Virus record (IMG/VR): IMGVR_UViG_3300017917_003044
Coordinates: 1-33,305 of that record
Source of the DNA: a virus
DNA: 33,305 nt
Direction: 5' to 3' (one strand)
Part shown: positions 23,195-30,306 of the stretch, piece by piece
Layout: the number at the start of each line of letters is the position of its first letter
Position numbering within the stretch: the first letter of the stretch is position 1
Position numbers and translations under genes: made by a program
The notes under the pieces: model-generated
Database searches by the model: none
What the model saw: only the letters and a program-made list of their open reading frames with translations
What the model was told of the DNA's origin: nothing

Positions 23195-23453
23195 GTAGTG
23201 TTGCAAACATGAGCCAGGATTGCAATTCTTGCAACTCTTGTTGCACTTTTGCTAACTGTTCGTCATATTTTACACTGTGCCCAAAGCGGCGCCTATCCAC
23301 ATCGGCCCGACTTAGTGCTGTTACACTACTCATCAAGTTTTTGTACATGCGTTCAAGTTGACGCTTGTGTTGCAAATTGTATAACGCCCACAACGAACGT
23401 TTAATTTGCGTTTCAATTTCTTGCCAATCGTGTAGACTTTGAAATTCGCTCAT
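23172..23453 (-). CDS. Small helical protein, unknown, under a consensus sigma70-type promoter
   Basis: A 93-residue protein, predicted almost entirely helical: WQEIETQIKRSLWALYNLQH near 10-29, KRQLERMYKNLMSSVTALSR, then DEQLAKVQQELQELQSWLMF near 63-82 with heptad-like hydrophobics. This suggests a small coiled-coil protein. No signal peptide or catalytic motif. It sits directly under a perfect TTGACA-17-TATAAT promoter whose predicted start is only 2 bases from the ATG, so it would be leaderless, or translation may begin at an internal Met. Likely an early host-interaction or regulatory protein, inferred from promoter type only. Confidence 0.55.
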   Translation of the reverse strand: MSEFQSLHDWQEIETQIKRSLWALYNLQHKRQLERMYKNLMSSVTALSRADVDRRRFGHSVKYDEQLAKVQQELQELQSWLMFATLLDQKPEE

Positions 23454-23461
23454 GTGTCAGT

Positions 23462-23490
23462 ATTATATACAATGTTCTAATTTATGTCAA
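23462..23490 (-). promoter_or_regulatory. Perfect-consensus sigma70-type promoter
   Basis: On the minus strand TTGACA (23490-23485), exactly 17 bases, then TATAAT (23467-23462). Both boxes and the spacing are ideal. The predicted start is near 23455, just before the ATG at 23453. It is divergent from the late-type site of the plus-strand operon. Confidence 0.8.
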
Positions 23491-23501
23491 TTTGGACCGT
23501 C

Positions 23502-23509
23502 GCTAAATA
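23502..23509 (+). promoter_or_regulatory. Late-type promoter (GCTAAATA) for plus-strand operon
   Basis: GCTAAATATAA lies 20 bases before the GTG start at 23530, with an AGGAAAAG ribosome binding site between. It fits the late motif at TAAATA and drives the three-gene plus-strand unit. Confidence 0.5.
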
Positions 23510-23529
23510 TAAAATAACAGGAAAAGATT

Positions 23530-24912
23530 GTGCCAAGATTATCACTTTGGAAAGACGGAGCTCACACTAACGACTACAAGTATATGGACCGCAACATCAG
23601 CGAAATGTTCACTGTGGGCGGCACCGGTATTCTTGTACACAAATATTTAGGCACAAACGAACAAAATTTAACAAAAATTACTAGTGCTGCTCAAGCCGGA
23701 GTTGGGACTACACTAAACTTTACTAATACCGGTGATATAGATTTGGGTATGTTTGTAACTACTGCAGGTGTAGTAGCCGGTACAACCGTCACAGCCAAAA
23801 CAGCAAACACAGTTACTCTTAGCACAACCACCACCAGTGTTGTAGCATCAGGTGCAACAGTTAAATTTTACACTGATGCAGCCAAACCCAGTTATATAAA
23901 TCAATCTGCATTGAACATACAAGATTTATTATTCTTGGAAAATCGTGATAGAAAATACGACACAGATGTGTATTCCATGCGAGGCATATATCAAGTACAG
24001 GATGTAACCTTTGATCTAAGTCAATTTGGTATGTTTTTACAAACAGGTACTTTGTTCATGGTTTTTCATATCAACGACATGGTTGCTACCTTGGGCCGTA
24101 AACTAATGCCCGGTGATGTAATTGAACTCATGCACCTAAAAGACTACTATCCACTAGATGACAGCTTACCTGTAGCTCTTAAACGATACTATGTGATTAG
24201 TGATTGTCAAAATGCAGCCGAAGGGTACAGTGCCACATGGTGGCCACACTTGTGGCGTGTAAAAATCAATCCGTTGACCGATAGTCAAGAATACAAAGAC
24301 ATATTAAATCAAATCAAAGTTGATACTGATATAAATGGAAATACTGGTAATGTAACATTAGGATCTGTGTCTAGTATATTGAACAAATATATTGAAATAA
24401 ACGATAGTATTTTACGCGAAGCAGAAACTAATGTTCCATTTTCGGGATATGATATTGACCATATCTATATTAAACCAACAGATCCGTTGGGCGGACCCGG
24501 GGATCCTTCAGGTATAACTGCCGACAACGTTGCAGTAACAGCCGACGAAACAATTGTCGAAGCCGATGGTGGTATTGTAAGTCCTAATGCAACGGTTCAA
24601 GGATACCTTACCGGTGATGGTAAAACACCTAATGGACTACCAGTCACTTCGGGAATCGCATTTCCAATTAACCCATTAGTCGGTGACTATGCATTACGAA
24701 CCGACTACTTGCCCAATAGACTGTTTAGATGGGACGGGCGCCGTTGGATCAAGATCGAAGACAACGTGCGAACCACTCTGACTCCCGGCAGTAGCAGTCA
24801 AACATTACGAAGCGGATTTATCAACAATACAAATACCTATACCAACAACACTGGCGAAGTGACTGAGCGGCAGAGTCTAAGTCAGGCACTAAGACCAAAG
24901 GCAGATAACTAA
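23530..24912 (+). CDS. Conserved virion structural protein of marine T4-like phages (neck/tail region)
   Basis: A 460-residue protein with a GTG start supported by AGGAAAAG 4-11 bases upstream. The start PRLSLWKDGAHTNDYKYMDR, then ISEMFTVGGTG and HKYLGT, is a conserved opening I recall from structural proteins next to gp15 in marine T4-like phages. The core (120-270: NIQDLLFLENRDRKYDTDVY, FDLSQFGMFLQTGTLFMVFH, RKLMPGDVIELMHLKDYYPL and WWPHLWRVKINPLTDSQEYK) is highly family-like and resembles neck protein gp14 in layout, though I do not claim orthology. Residues 46-117 are an inserted beta domain (TTLNFTNTGDIDLGMFVTTA, GTTVTAK, TVTLS). The C-terminal region has a LFRWDGRRWIKIE module near 398-410. 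Its stop overlaps the gp15-like start as TAATG. Confidence 0.75.
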   Translation: MPRLSLWKDGAHTNDYKYMDRNISEMFTVGGTGILVHKYLGTNEQNLTKITSAAQAGVGTTLNFTNTGDIDLGMFVTTAGVVAGTTVTAKTANTVTLSTTTTSVVASGATVKFYTDAAKPSYINQSALNIQDLLFLENRDRKYDTDVYSMRGIYQVQDVTFDLSQFGMFLQTGTLFMVFHINDMVATLGRKLMPGDVIELMHLKDYYPLDDSLPVALKRYYVISDCQNAAEGYSATWWPHLWRVKINPLTDSQEYKDILNQIKVDTDINGNTGNVTLGSVSSILNKYIEINDSILREAETNVPFSGYDIDHIYIKPTDPLGGPGDPSGITADNVAVTADETIVEADGGIVSPNATVQGYLTGDGKTPNGLPVTSGIAFPINPLVGDYALRTDYLPNRLFRWDGRRWIKIEDNVRTTLTPGSSSQTLRSGFINNTNTYTNNTGEVTERQSLSQALRPKADN

Positions 24913-26270
24913 TGGCACAGCAGTTCTTTTACGACGCACAAATAAGACGGTTCTTGGTTCAATTCATAAGAATAGTCAGCAATTTTGAAGTTGAATTTGG
25001 TAAAGACCGAGATGGTACGCGAACTTTACAACGTGTACCTGTATATTATGGTGATCCTAGTAGACAGGCAGCAGCCATACTGAGACAGAACAGTGAAAAT
25101 GTCATGAACGCTGTGCCCGCCATGAGTGCATATATCAGCGGGTTTACTTATCAACAGGACAGGATGCAGGAGCCGTTTTTTGTAAGTAAAATGAACATGC
25201 GTGAACGGCAATATGACCCAGAAACAGGTTTATATAATAGTCAACAGGGCGACAGCTATACCATAGAGCGTTTAATGCCTGTACCGTATAATCTTGAAGT
25301 CAAGCTTGATATTTGGACCAGCAATACCGAACAAAAAATGCAGTTGATAGAACAATTGGCAGTTTTGTTTAATCCTGCTTTTGAAATTCAAAGCACCGAC
25401 AATTACATTGATTGGTCTAGTTTAAGTTATGTTCAGTTGACCGGGGTAGTGTGGAGTTCAAGAACTATTCCCACTAGCACAGAAGAACCCATTGATGTAG
25501 CTACATTGACTTTCATGATGCCAATTTGGATTAGTGCTCCAGCAAAAGTTAAAAGACTTGGTGTAATTCAAAAATTTATTGGCAGTGTGTACGACGAAAC
25601 TGGCGCTTTTAGTTCTGATACCATATTGACTAACTTGAGCACACGCAGGTACGTGACTCCACTAGACTATGGATTATTTTACAGTGGCAATCAATTACAA
25701 TTGCTAAAACCCGAAGAACTTGTTGACGCCAACAACAATATCATTGAAGTAGCACCACCTGCCACCTGGCGTTCTGTAATTGAGATATATGGCACATTAG
25801 TAACAGGTACCACTGAAATAAGATTAGCTTTACCAATTGACACAGAACTAATTGGTACAATTGCTTATCATCCAACAGATCCTTACATACTGTTGTTTGA
25901 ACCTATAGAAGATACTCTGCCATCTAACACTTTGAATCCGGTTGATGCTATTATCAATCCTAGAAATATAGTTGTTGACAGTAATTTATTATCACCAACA
26001 GCTGGCACTCGTTATTTACTAACAGCAGCAATCGGTAGCAATACCAATTTAGAAGGTAGTATGGTTTGGCAAAATTTAGTTGCAAATGAAAACGACATTA
26101 TTGAATTTAATGGGTCTAGATGGCAAGTGGTTTTTGATAGTCGACGCCAAAATACTACAGAATATGTTACAAACACTTTAACAGGTGTTCAGTATAGATG
26201 GACCGGTGCAGAGTGGGTCAAGAGTGTAGAAGGTGTATATCGAGGTGGTGAATGGAGTCTAGTCATATAG
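24912..26270 (+). CDS. 15: Tail sheath stabiliser/terminator gp15-like
   Basis: A 452-residue protein. The first 225 residues strongly match gp15 of marine T4-like phages as I remember it: FFYDAQIRRFLVQFIRIVSN, VPVYYGDPSRQAAAILRQNS, YTIERLMPVPYNLEVKLDIW, WTSNTEQKMQLIEQL, NPAFEIQSTDNYIDW and TLTFMMPIWISAPAKVKR. In T4, gp15 (272 residues) forms the ring that ends the tail and joins it to the neck. Residues 230-452 are an extension: a Thr/Asn-rich part, then FNGSRWQVVF, YRWTGAEWVKS and YRGGEWSLV modules of the same W-rich type as in gp18 and the gene before. It starts by TAATG overlap with its neighbour and overlaps the Nudix gene by 19 bases. Confidence 0.8.
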   Translation: MAQQFFYDAQIRRFLVQFIRIVSNFEVEFGKDRDGTRTLQRVPVYYGDPSRQAAAILRQNSENVMNAVPAMSAYISGFTYQQDRMQEPFFVSKMNMRERQYDPETGLYNSQQGDSYTIERLMPVPYNLEVKLDIWTSNTEQKMQLIEQLAVLFNPAFEIQSTDNYIDWSSLSYVQLTGVVWSSRTIPTSTEEPIDVATLTFMMPIWISAPAKVKRLGVIQKFIGSVYDETGAFSSDTILTNLSTRRYVTPLDYGLFYSGNQLQLLKPEELVDANNNIIEVAPPATWRSVIEIYGTLVTGTTEIRLALPIDTELIGTIAYHPTDPYILLFEPIEDTLPSNTLNPVDAIINPRNIVVDSNLLSPTAGTRYLLTAAIGSNTNLEGSMVWQNLVANENDIIEFNGSRWQVVFDSRRQNTTEYVTNTLTGVQYRWTGAEWVKSVEGVYRGGEWSLVI

Positions 26271-26686
26271 GTTGTGGTGCTTTGATTTACAGTATTCAAA
26301 CCAAACGATATCTTTTTTTATTACGTAATCAAAAAAGACATGCAGGATCATGGGGTCTAGTGGGCGGTGGCGTTGAACATGGAGAAACTCCAGCAGAAGC
26401 ACTGCACAGAGAAATACGCGAAGAAATCAATCTCAATGAATTTTCGCAGTTGATACCGCTAGAAAAATTCACTGCCGAAGCTGGCAATTTTGAGTATCAC
26501 ACTTATCTGATCACGGTTAAAAATGAATTTGTGCCTGAATTAAATGACGAACATAGAGGTTATGCATGGACATCAATTGAAGATCATCCAAAGCCATTAC
26601 ACCCTGGTGTATGGCGCACATTTAATTTTCGAGTAATATTAGATAAAATTAAAACATTTGAAGAATCATTAGAGATCACATTCTAG
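26252..26686 (+). CDS. Nudix hydrolase
   Basis: A 144-residue Nudix family enzyme that should hydrolyse a nucleoside diphosphate linked to another moiety; the substrate cannot be told. The Nudix box spans about 31-53: GGGVEHGETPAEALHREIRE followed by EIN. It has G-x5-E, x7, R-E and E-E in the right places; only the Gly after EE is Asn. RYLFLLRNQKRHAGSWGLVG before it is the usual first strand-loop. It begins inside the end of the gp15-like gene and ends overlapping, tail to tail, with the minus-strand MptE-like gene by 18 bases. Metal-binding Glu residues are intact, so activity is expected. Nudix genes are frequent in T4-like phages (T4 NudE), usually with nucleotide housekeeping roles. Confidence 0.9.
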   Translation: MESSHIGCGALIYSIQTKRYLFLLRNQKRHAGSWGLVGGGVEHGETPAEALHREIREEINLNEFSQLIPLEKFTAEAGNFEYHTYLITVKNEFVPELNDEHRGYAWTSIEDHPKPLHPGVWRTFNFRVILDKIKTFEESLEITF

Positions 26687-26700
26687 TACTAGATCTCTAA
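26669..26700. terminator. 9-bp inverted repeat at the convergent gene ends
   Basis: TTAGAGATC (26669-26677) and GATCTCTAA (26692-26700) form a perfect 9-bp inverted repeat with a 14-base loop exactly where the two convergent genes end. It could serve as a weak bidirectional terminator, but there is no strong T-run on either side. Confidence 0.35.
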
Positions 26701-27373
26701 AACTGATTCTACGCAAATTTGTAAATCCGTACCATGCCGCTGGCATGTATCCTCTGCCTGTACTATTGACCAAAACAAAATCTACTAACGGATAAGTTTT
26801 AAAAACATGGCCCATGGTCAACGACATAAAGCTATCATTTTGAACTTCTCTGCGTTCATAAACATTGTTATTTTTGTCAATTGCATCGTTACCATCAAAC
26901 CCTAACAAGTATACAACAGAATGCCCATCAAAGCAGGCCAAATATGCAGCAATTGATCCGGAGTTCCAACTTGGGTCTTGTGGAATTAAATGAAAAGAAC
27001 CAGGATATTGTAAAATTGCCTTGCTACTTGAATAAACTACATGATCTTGGCAATAACCTGTTTGATTTACTTTTTTGACCACTTCAGGTCTGGTTACTAC
27101 AAGAAAATCTGGAGTGTAATCTTTGTAAATATCGTTACATCCATAGGTTTGTATTCTCTTTTTGACATAGGATTTTTGAAACTCTAATAAATTAAATCCT
27201 AACCTACTTGTGCCATTACCAATTATAATGGCTTTTTTACTAAATCCTTGATTGTCTAAGGTTCTTGCTACATATTCTTTTTCGTAATTCCATTTACCTT
27301 CGTTGTAAGTGGCGGTTGAGTAAATGTCTTCGCCCAGATAGGCATTTCTAAACAATCTTTTTATTGTCTTCAT
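26669..27373 (-). CDS. MptE/DUF115-like protein (possible glycosyl- or nucleotide-transferring fold)
   Basis: A 234-residue protein. Key motifs: KKAIIIGNGTSR (46-57), YGCNDIYKDYTPDFLVVTRP (77-96), DPSWNSGSIAAYLAC (133-147) and VVYLLGFDG (153-161). This order of GNGxSR, YGCN-DFL, SG-AAYLAC and LLGFD matches the MptE-like/DUF115 type found in many phages and in flagellin-glycosylation proteins. Sugar or nucleotide handling is suspected from those relatives; the exact reaction is unknown. It is coupled (TAATG) to the short fibre gene upstream, so it may modify or support tail fibres. No signal peptide or membrane segment. Confidence 0.6.
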   Translation of the reverse strand: MKTIKRLFRNAYLGEDIYSTATYNEGKWNYEKEYVARTLDNQGFSKKAIIIGNGTSRLGFNLLEFQKSYVKKRIQTYGCNDIYKDYTPDFLVVTRPEVVKKVNQTGYCQDHVVYSSSKAILQYPGSFHLIPQDPSWNSGSIAAYLACFDGHSVVYLLGFDGNDAIDKNNNVYERREVQNDSFMSLTMGHVFKTYPLVDFVLVNSTGRGYMPAAWYGFTNLRRISFRDLVLECDL

Positions 27374-28083
27374 TAAAATCTTCCAACCACAACCTCAATT
27401 GTTTTTATAGATTCGTCATCAATGTTTTCTAAACTTTTACCTAAAACACAACCAGGAATAAATTTGCTGTTATCTAAAGCTTTGGCTGTTCCTGAAATAT
27501 GACTAGATACCAACAGGTCACCTTTGCGTATTGGGCCTAATACAAAACAAGGAACTCTTCCAGTAAGTGCAATAGGAGTATAATTTCTAGCCACAGCGTT
27601 CATTAGATAAGCCGGATTAGATGAAACAACTCCAGCCACTCTGTGATCGTATTCTTGCGTACTAATTGTTACTTCTTTTTCACCACCAAAAATAACCACA
27701 GTGCCTGCGGGATATTCAATATCTGCAGCATAATTTTCTGCCAAGTCAGCATATTGTGCTTGGACTGATCTACCATAAAAAATGTTCCACCAGGTCACAG
27801 TTGACCCTAAATTAAAGGTTACATTGGACCCTGGCATTATGTTACCGGATATGGTCAAATTTCCTGATGTAACTGTGGGTGTTGTCATTGACGGTGCAGT
27901 CAAGGTTTTATTGGTTAGAGTTTGAGTTGCTGTTCGATTTACTATTTCAAATCCGCCAGCAGTGGATCCATCGTGTACCCTAATGGTATCTAAGGTGGTG
28001 TCAACAGAAAGTTCCCCAATGGCACCGGTAAATGCATCATTTTGTGCTGTAGTTCCTCGTCTAAATTGTACTTGTGTTGGCAT
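27373..28083 (-). CDS. Short tail-fibre protein with Mtd-N-like start and ADLAENY C-terminal domain
   Basis: A 236-residue fibre-type protein. Residues 1-48 (MPTQVQFRRGTTAQNDAFTG, then IGELSVDTTLDTIRVHDGST) match the small N-terminal domain seen in the major tropism determinant and many tail proteins. Residues 50-105 are fibre beta repeats (TLTNKTLTAPSMTTPTVTSG, then NLGSTVTWWNIFYG). Residues 109-236 are a C-terminal domain (YADLAENYAADIEYPAGTVV, then VAGVVSSNPAYLMN, TGRVPCFVLGP and KGDLLVSS) also found at the end of the long fibre gene at the right edge. Probably a baseplate- or fibre-associated receptor-contact protein. The gap to the upstream gene is 28 bases, with AGGAAAT as ribosome binding site and no late-type core. 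Confidence 0.75.
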   Translation of the reverse strand: MPTQVQFRRGTTAQNDAFTGAIGELSVDTTLDTIRVHDGSTAGGFEIVNRTATQTLTNKTLTAPSMTTPTVTSGNLTISGNIMPGSNVTFNLGSTVTWWNIFYGRSVQAQYADLAENYAADIEYPAGTVVIFGGEKEVTISTQEYDHRVAGVVSSNPAYLMNAVARNYTPIALTGRVPCFVLGPIRKGDLLVSSHISGTAKALDNSKFIPGCVLGKSLENIDDESIKTIEVVVGRF

Positions 28084-28111
28084 TTTACATTTCCTATATT
28101 TTACTTATCTT

Positions 28112-30292
28112 TTATGCGTTTAGATCTAAAAACACGTAATATCCAACCGGATCCATCATGTCATAAACGGGCATACCAGTGTTGATTCCAAATGCATCTA
28201 GCATTGAGGTTGGTGCAGCTTCACCTGCTCCGTAATCTAAAGTGTTGCTCAATGGAGCAGTTGTGGTTGTTGTGTAACCCAACAAATAATATTGTCCATT
28301 GGCTGCCCACCGAACATTATCACCAACTTCAATATTTGCTGACGTGTATACGTCCCCTGTGGCAACAATAGAATTTCCGCCGCTACTTCCAACATTTATA
28401 TTACCGCTTATACCTGCACCACCAACAACCACTAAAGCGCCAGTTGACACTGAAGTGCTTGCTGTTCCAGAATTGGCAACTAGGTTACCCGATGCAAATA
28501 CCCCTTTATCAAATATCCATGAATCAGTGGCGGATTTATATAACAATCTTGCGTTGGCTCCTGCCACTGTTAAACCAGCGCCGTCGGCTGCGGCCGAGGT
28601 TACTGCCCCGTTGGCAATAGTTATATTTAGATCTTCTACTGTGAGTGTTTCGGTATTAAGTGTTGTGGTATTCCCTTGTACAACTAAATTTCCCGTTACA
28701 GTTACATTACCTGGTGCTGTTATATCTTGTGCAAATGAAATTGTGATTGTGCTGGCGCTTACTGCGGTTGTTATTTGGTTGGTGGTTCCGTTGACTGTTA
28801 GTGTGCCACCACCAGCCACACTGCCTGAGCCTGAACCGCCTGCTAAATTGATTGTGGTACTTACCACATTGGATGTTACACTAGTTATACGTCCTTTGTT
28901 GTCAACAACAATTGTGGGAATACTGGTAGCACTACCATAGTTTCCTGCTACCACACCAGTGGTAGTTAAATTTAATCCAACATTCTGTCCGCTGGTTAAA
29001 TTGGCAGTTATTTCTGCTGTGTTTGCTAGGGTAGTAGAAGTGAATGCTTGTCCGTTGCCTGCCCAATAAACACCTTGCGTTGTATAAAGTGTATTTGTAT
29101 AAACATTTCCTGCTACACCTGCACCACCTCTAACAATTAAAGCTCCAGTAGTAGTGCTTGTACTTGTGGTTGTGTTGGCCACAACTAAATTACCAACTTT
29201 GACTGGATCGTAAATAATCTTAGTGTTATTAAGTCCAACTGTACCAGCGGCTGGTGCTATGTCTATATTACTAAAAAATACCCATTCGTTAGTTTGATAA
29301 CTTCTTACTGCTCCTGTATACTGAGATTTGTTAAGACTGCCTCCAGTAAAATCACTGAATACTCCAATATCATAATTATAAGGATTATTGTTGCCTTTCA
29401 AGTAAACCAATGGATCATTGACTTGAATTATAGTAGAAGTCTGAGAAATAACATTTGCCACATAAAGATTGCCACCGATCCAAAAATCCTTACCAATACT
29501 CATGCCACCGGCTACATAAAATGCCCCAGATCCCATTATATAAGGTTCAGAATTTGTTGACTCATTTACAATAAACTTGCCAGCATGAGTGCTGTTACCG
29601 CCAAAAGTCACATTAGACGAAATGCCCATGCCTCCTGCAACTACCAAAGCACCGGAGGTAGTCGAAGTTGAATTTTGTGTAGATATTACAACTAAATTGC
29701 TATTTGAATTTGTGCCAATTTTGGTATTAGCGTAAGCTTGAAACGCTCCAATATTGGCAGATACATCACCTGTGTTAGCAATATACAACGAGTCACCGAT
29801 GCCAACTCCGCCAATTACAACAAGTGCTCCTGTTGTTGCGCTGGTACTAACAGTGCCACTAGATATTACTAAATTACTTTCAAATACAGAAGGATTAGGA
29901 ACTATACCGCCAGTGAATCCACCTGGAGCAGCCCAGTAGGTTTTTGATCCGTCTGACGCAAGAACTTGGCCATTGGTACCCAGTGTGCCATTCACGTAAA
30001 TACCGGCATCGTTTATCAGTAGAACATTACCAACGCTGACATTGGCATAACTTTGTACAGCAAGATTGCTGTCAGCGACGCCGCTTGAGTTGGTTAAAAT
30101 GTGTACAAAACTTTTGGAACTTTCTTGCCAAATGACTGCTGCGTTTGAAGTTAAACCGTTACTTCGGTTCATCAAGAAACCAACATCTACGTTGGCTAAT
30201 GTTGAACCTTGATGTAACACTAGAATTGGATCACTGAATACTGATATGTCAGTATCAATGTTTTGGCTAAGTTTTGGTTTTGTTAGTGCCAT
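28112..30292 (-). CDS. Long tail-fibre-like protein with GGxG repeats
   Basis: A 726-residue protein made largely of fibre repeats. The unit T(S/T)TTGALVVxGGxGIxxN recurs near 150, 210, 380 and 615. LNTETLTVEDLNITIANGAV (about 550-570) followed by GAGLTVAGANARLLYKSATD is also present in the 983+ residue fibre next door. The N-terminus (KPKLSQNIDTDISVFSDPIL) and C-terminus (LDYGAGEAAPTSMLDAFGIN, then DPVGYYVFLDL) are unique and may attach to the virion and to the next fibre segment or receptor. The ADLAENY domain of its two neighbours is missing. It starts 14 bases after the upstream stop with an AGGTGG site, so it is probably on the same transcript. Confidence 0.75.
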   Translation of the reverse strand: MALTKPKLSQNIDTDISVFSDPILVLHQGSTLANVDVGFLMNRSNGLTSNAAVIWQESSKSFVHILTNSSGVADSNLAVQSYANVSVGNVLLINDAGIYVNGTLGTNGQVLASDGSKTYWAAPGGFTGGIVPNPSVFESNLVISSGTVSTSATTGALVVIGGVGIGDSLYIANTGDVSANIGAFQAYANTKIGTNSNSNLVVISTQNSTSTTSGALVVAGGMGISSNVTFGGNSTHAGKFIVNESTNSEPYIMGSGAFYVAGGMSIGKDFWIGGNLYVANVISQTSTIIQVNDPLVYLKGNNNPYNYDIGVFSDFTGGSLNKSQYTGAVRSYQTNEWVFFSNIDIAPAAGTVGLNNTKIIYDPVKVGNLVVANTTTSTSTTTGALIVRGGAGVAGNVYTNTLYTTQGVYWAGNGQAFTSTTLANTAEITANLTSGQNVGLNLTTTGVVAGNYGSATSIPTIVVDNKGRITSVTSNVVSTTINLAGGSGSGSVAGGGTLTVNGTTNQITTAVSASTITISFAQDITAPGNVTVTGNLVVQGNTTTLNTETLTVEDLNITIANGAVTSAAADGAGLTVAGANARLLYKSATDSWIFDKGVFASGNLVANSGTASTSVSTGALVVVGGAGISGNINVGSSGGNSIVATGDVYTSANIEVGDNVRWAANGQYYLLGYTTTTTAPLSNTLDYGAGEAAPTSMLDAFGINTGMPVYDMMDPVGYYVFLDLNA

Positions 30293-30306
30293 TTGCTAAC
30301 CACCTA

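Noticed and set aside
23530-24912. Firm assignment as neck protein gp14
   Set aside because: The layout and position next to gp15 are suggestive, but I recall a different signature for gp14 in related phages, so only a neck/tail structural role is stated.
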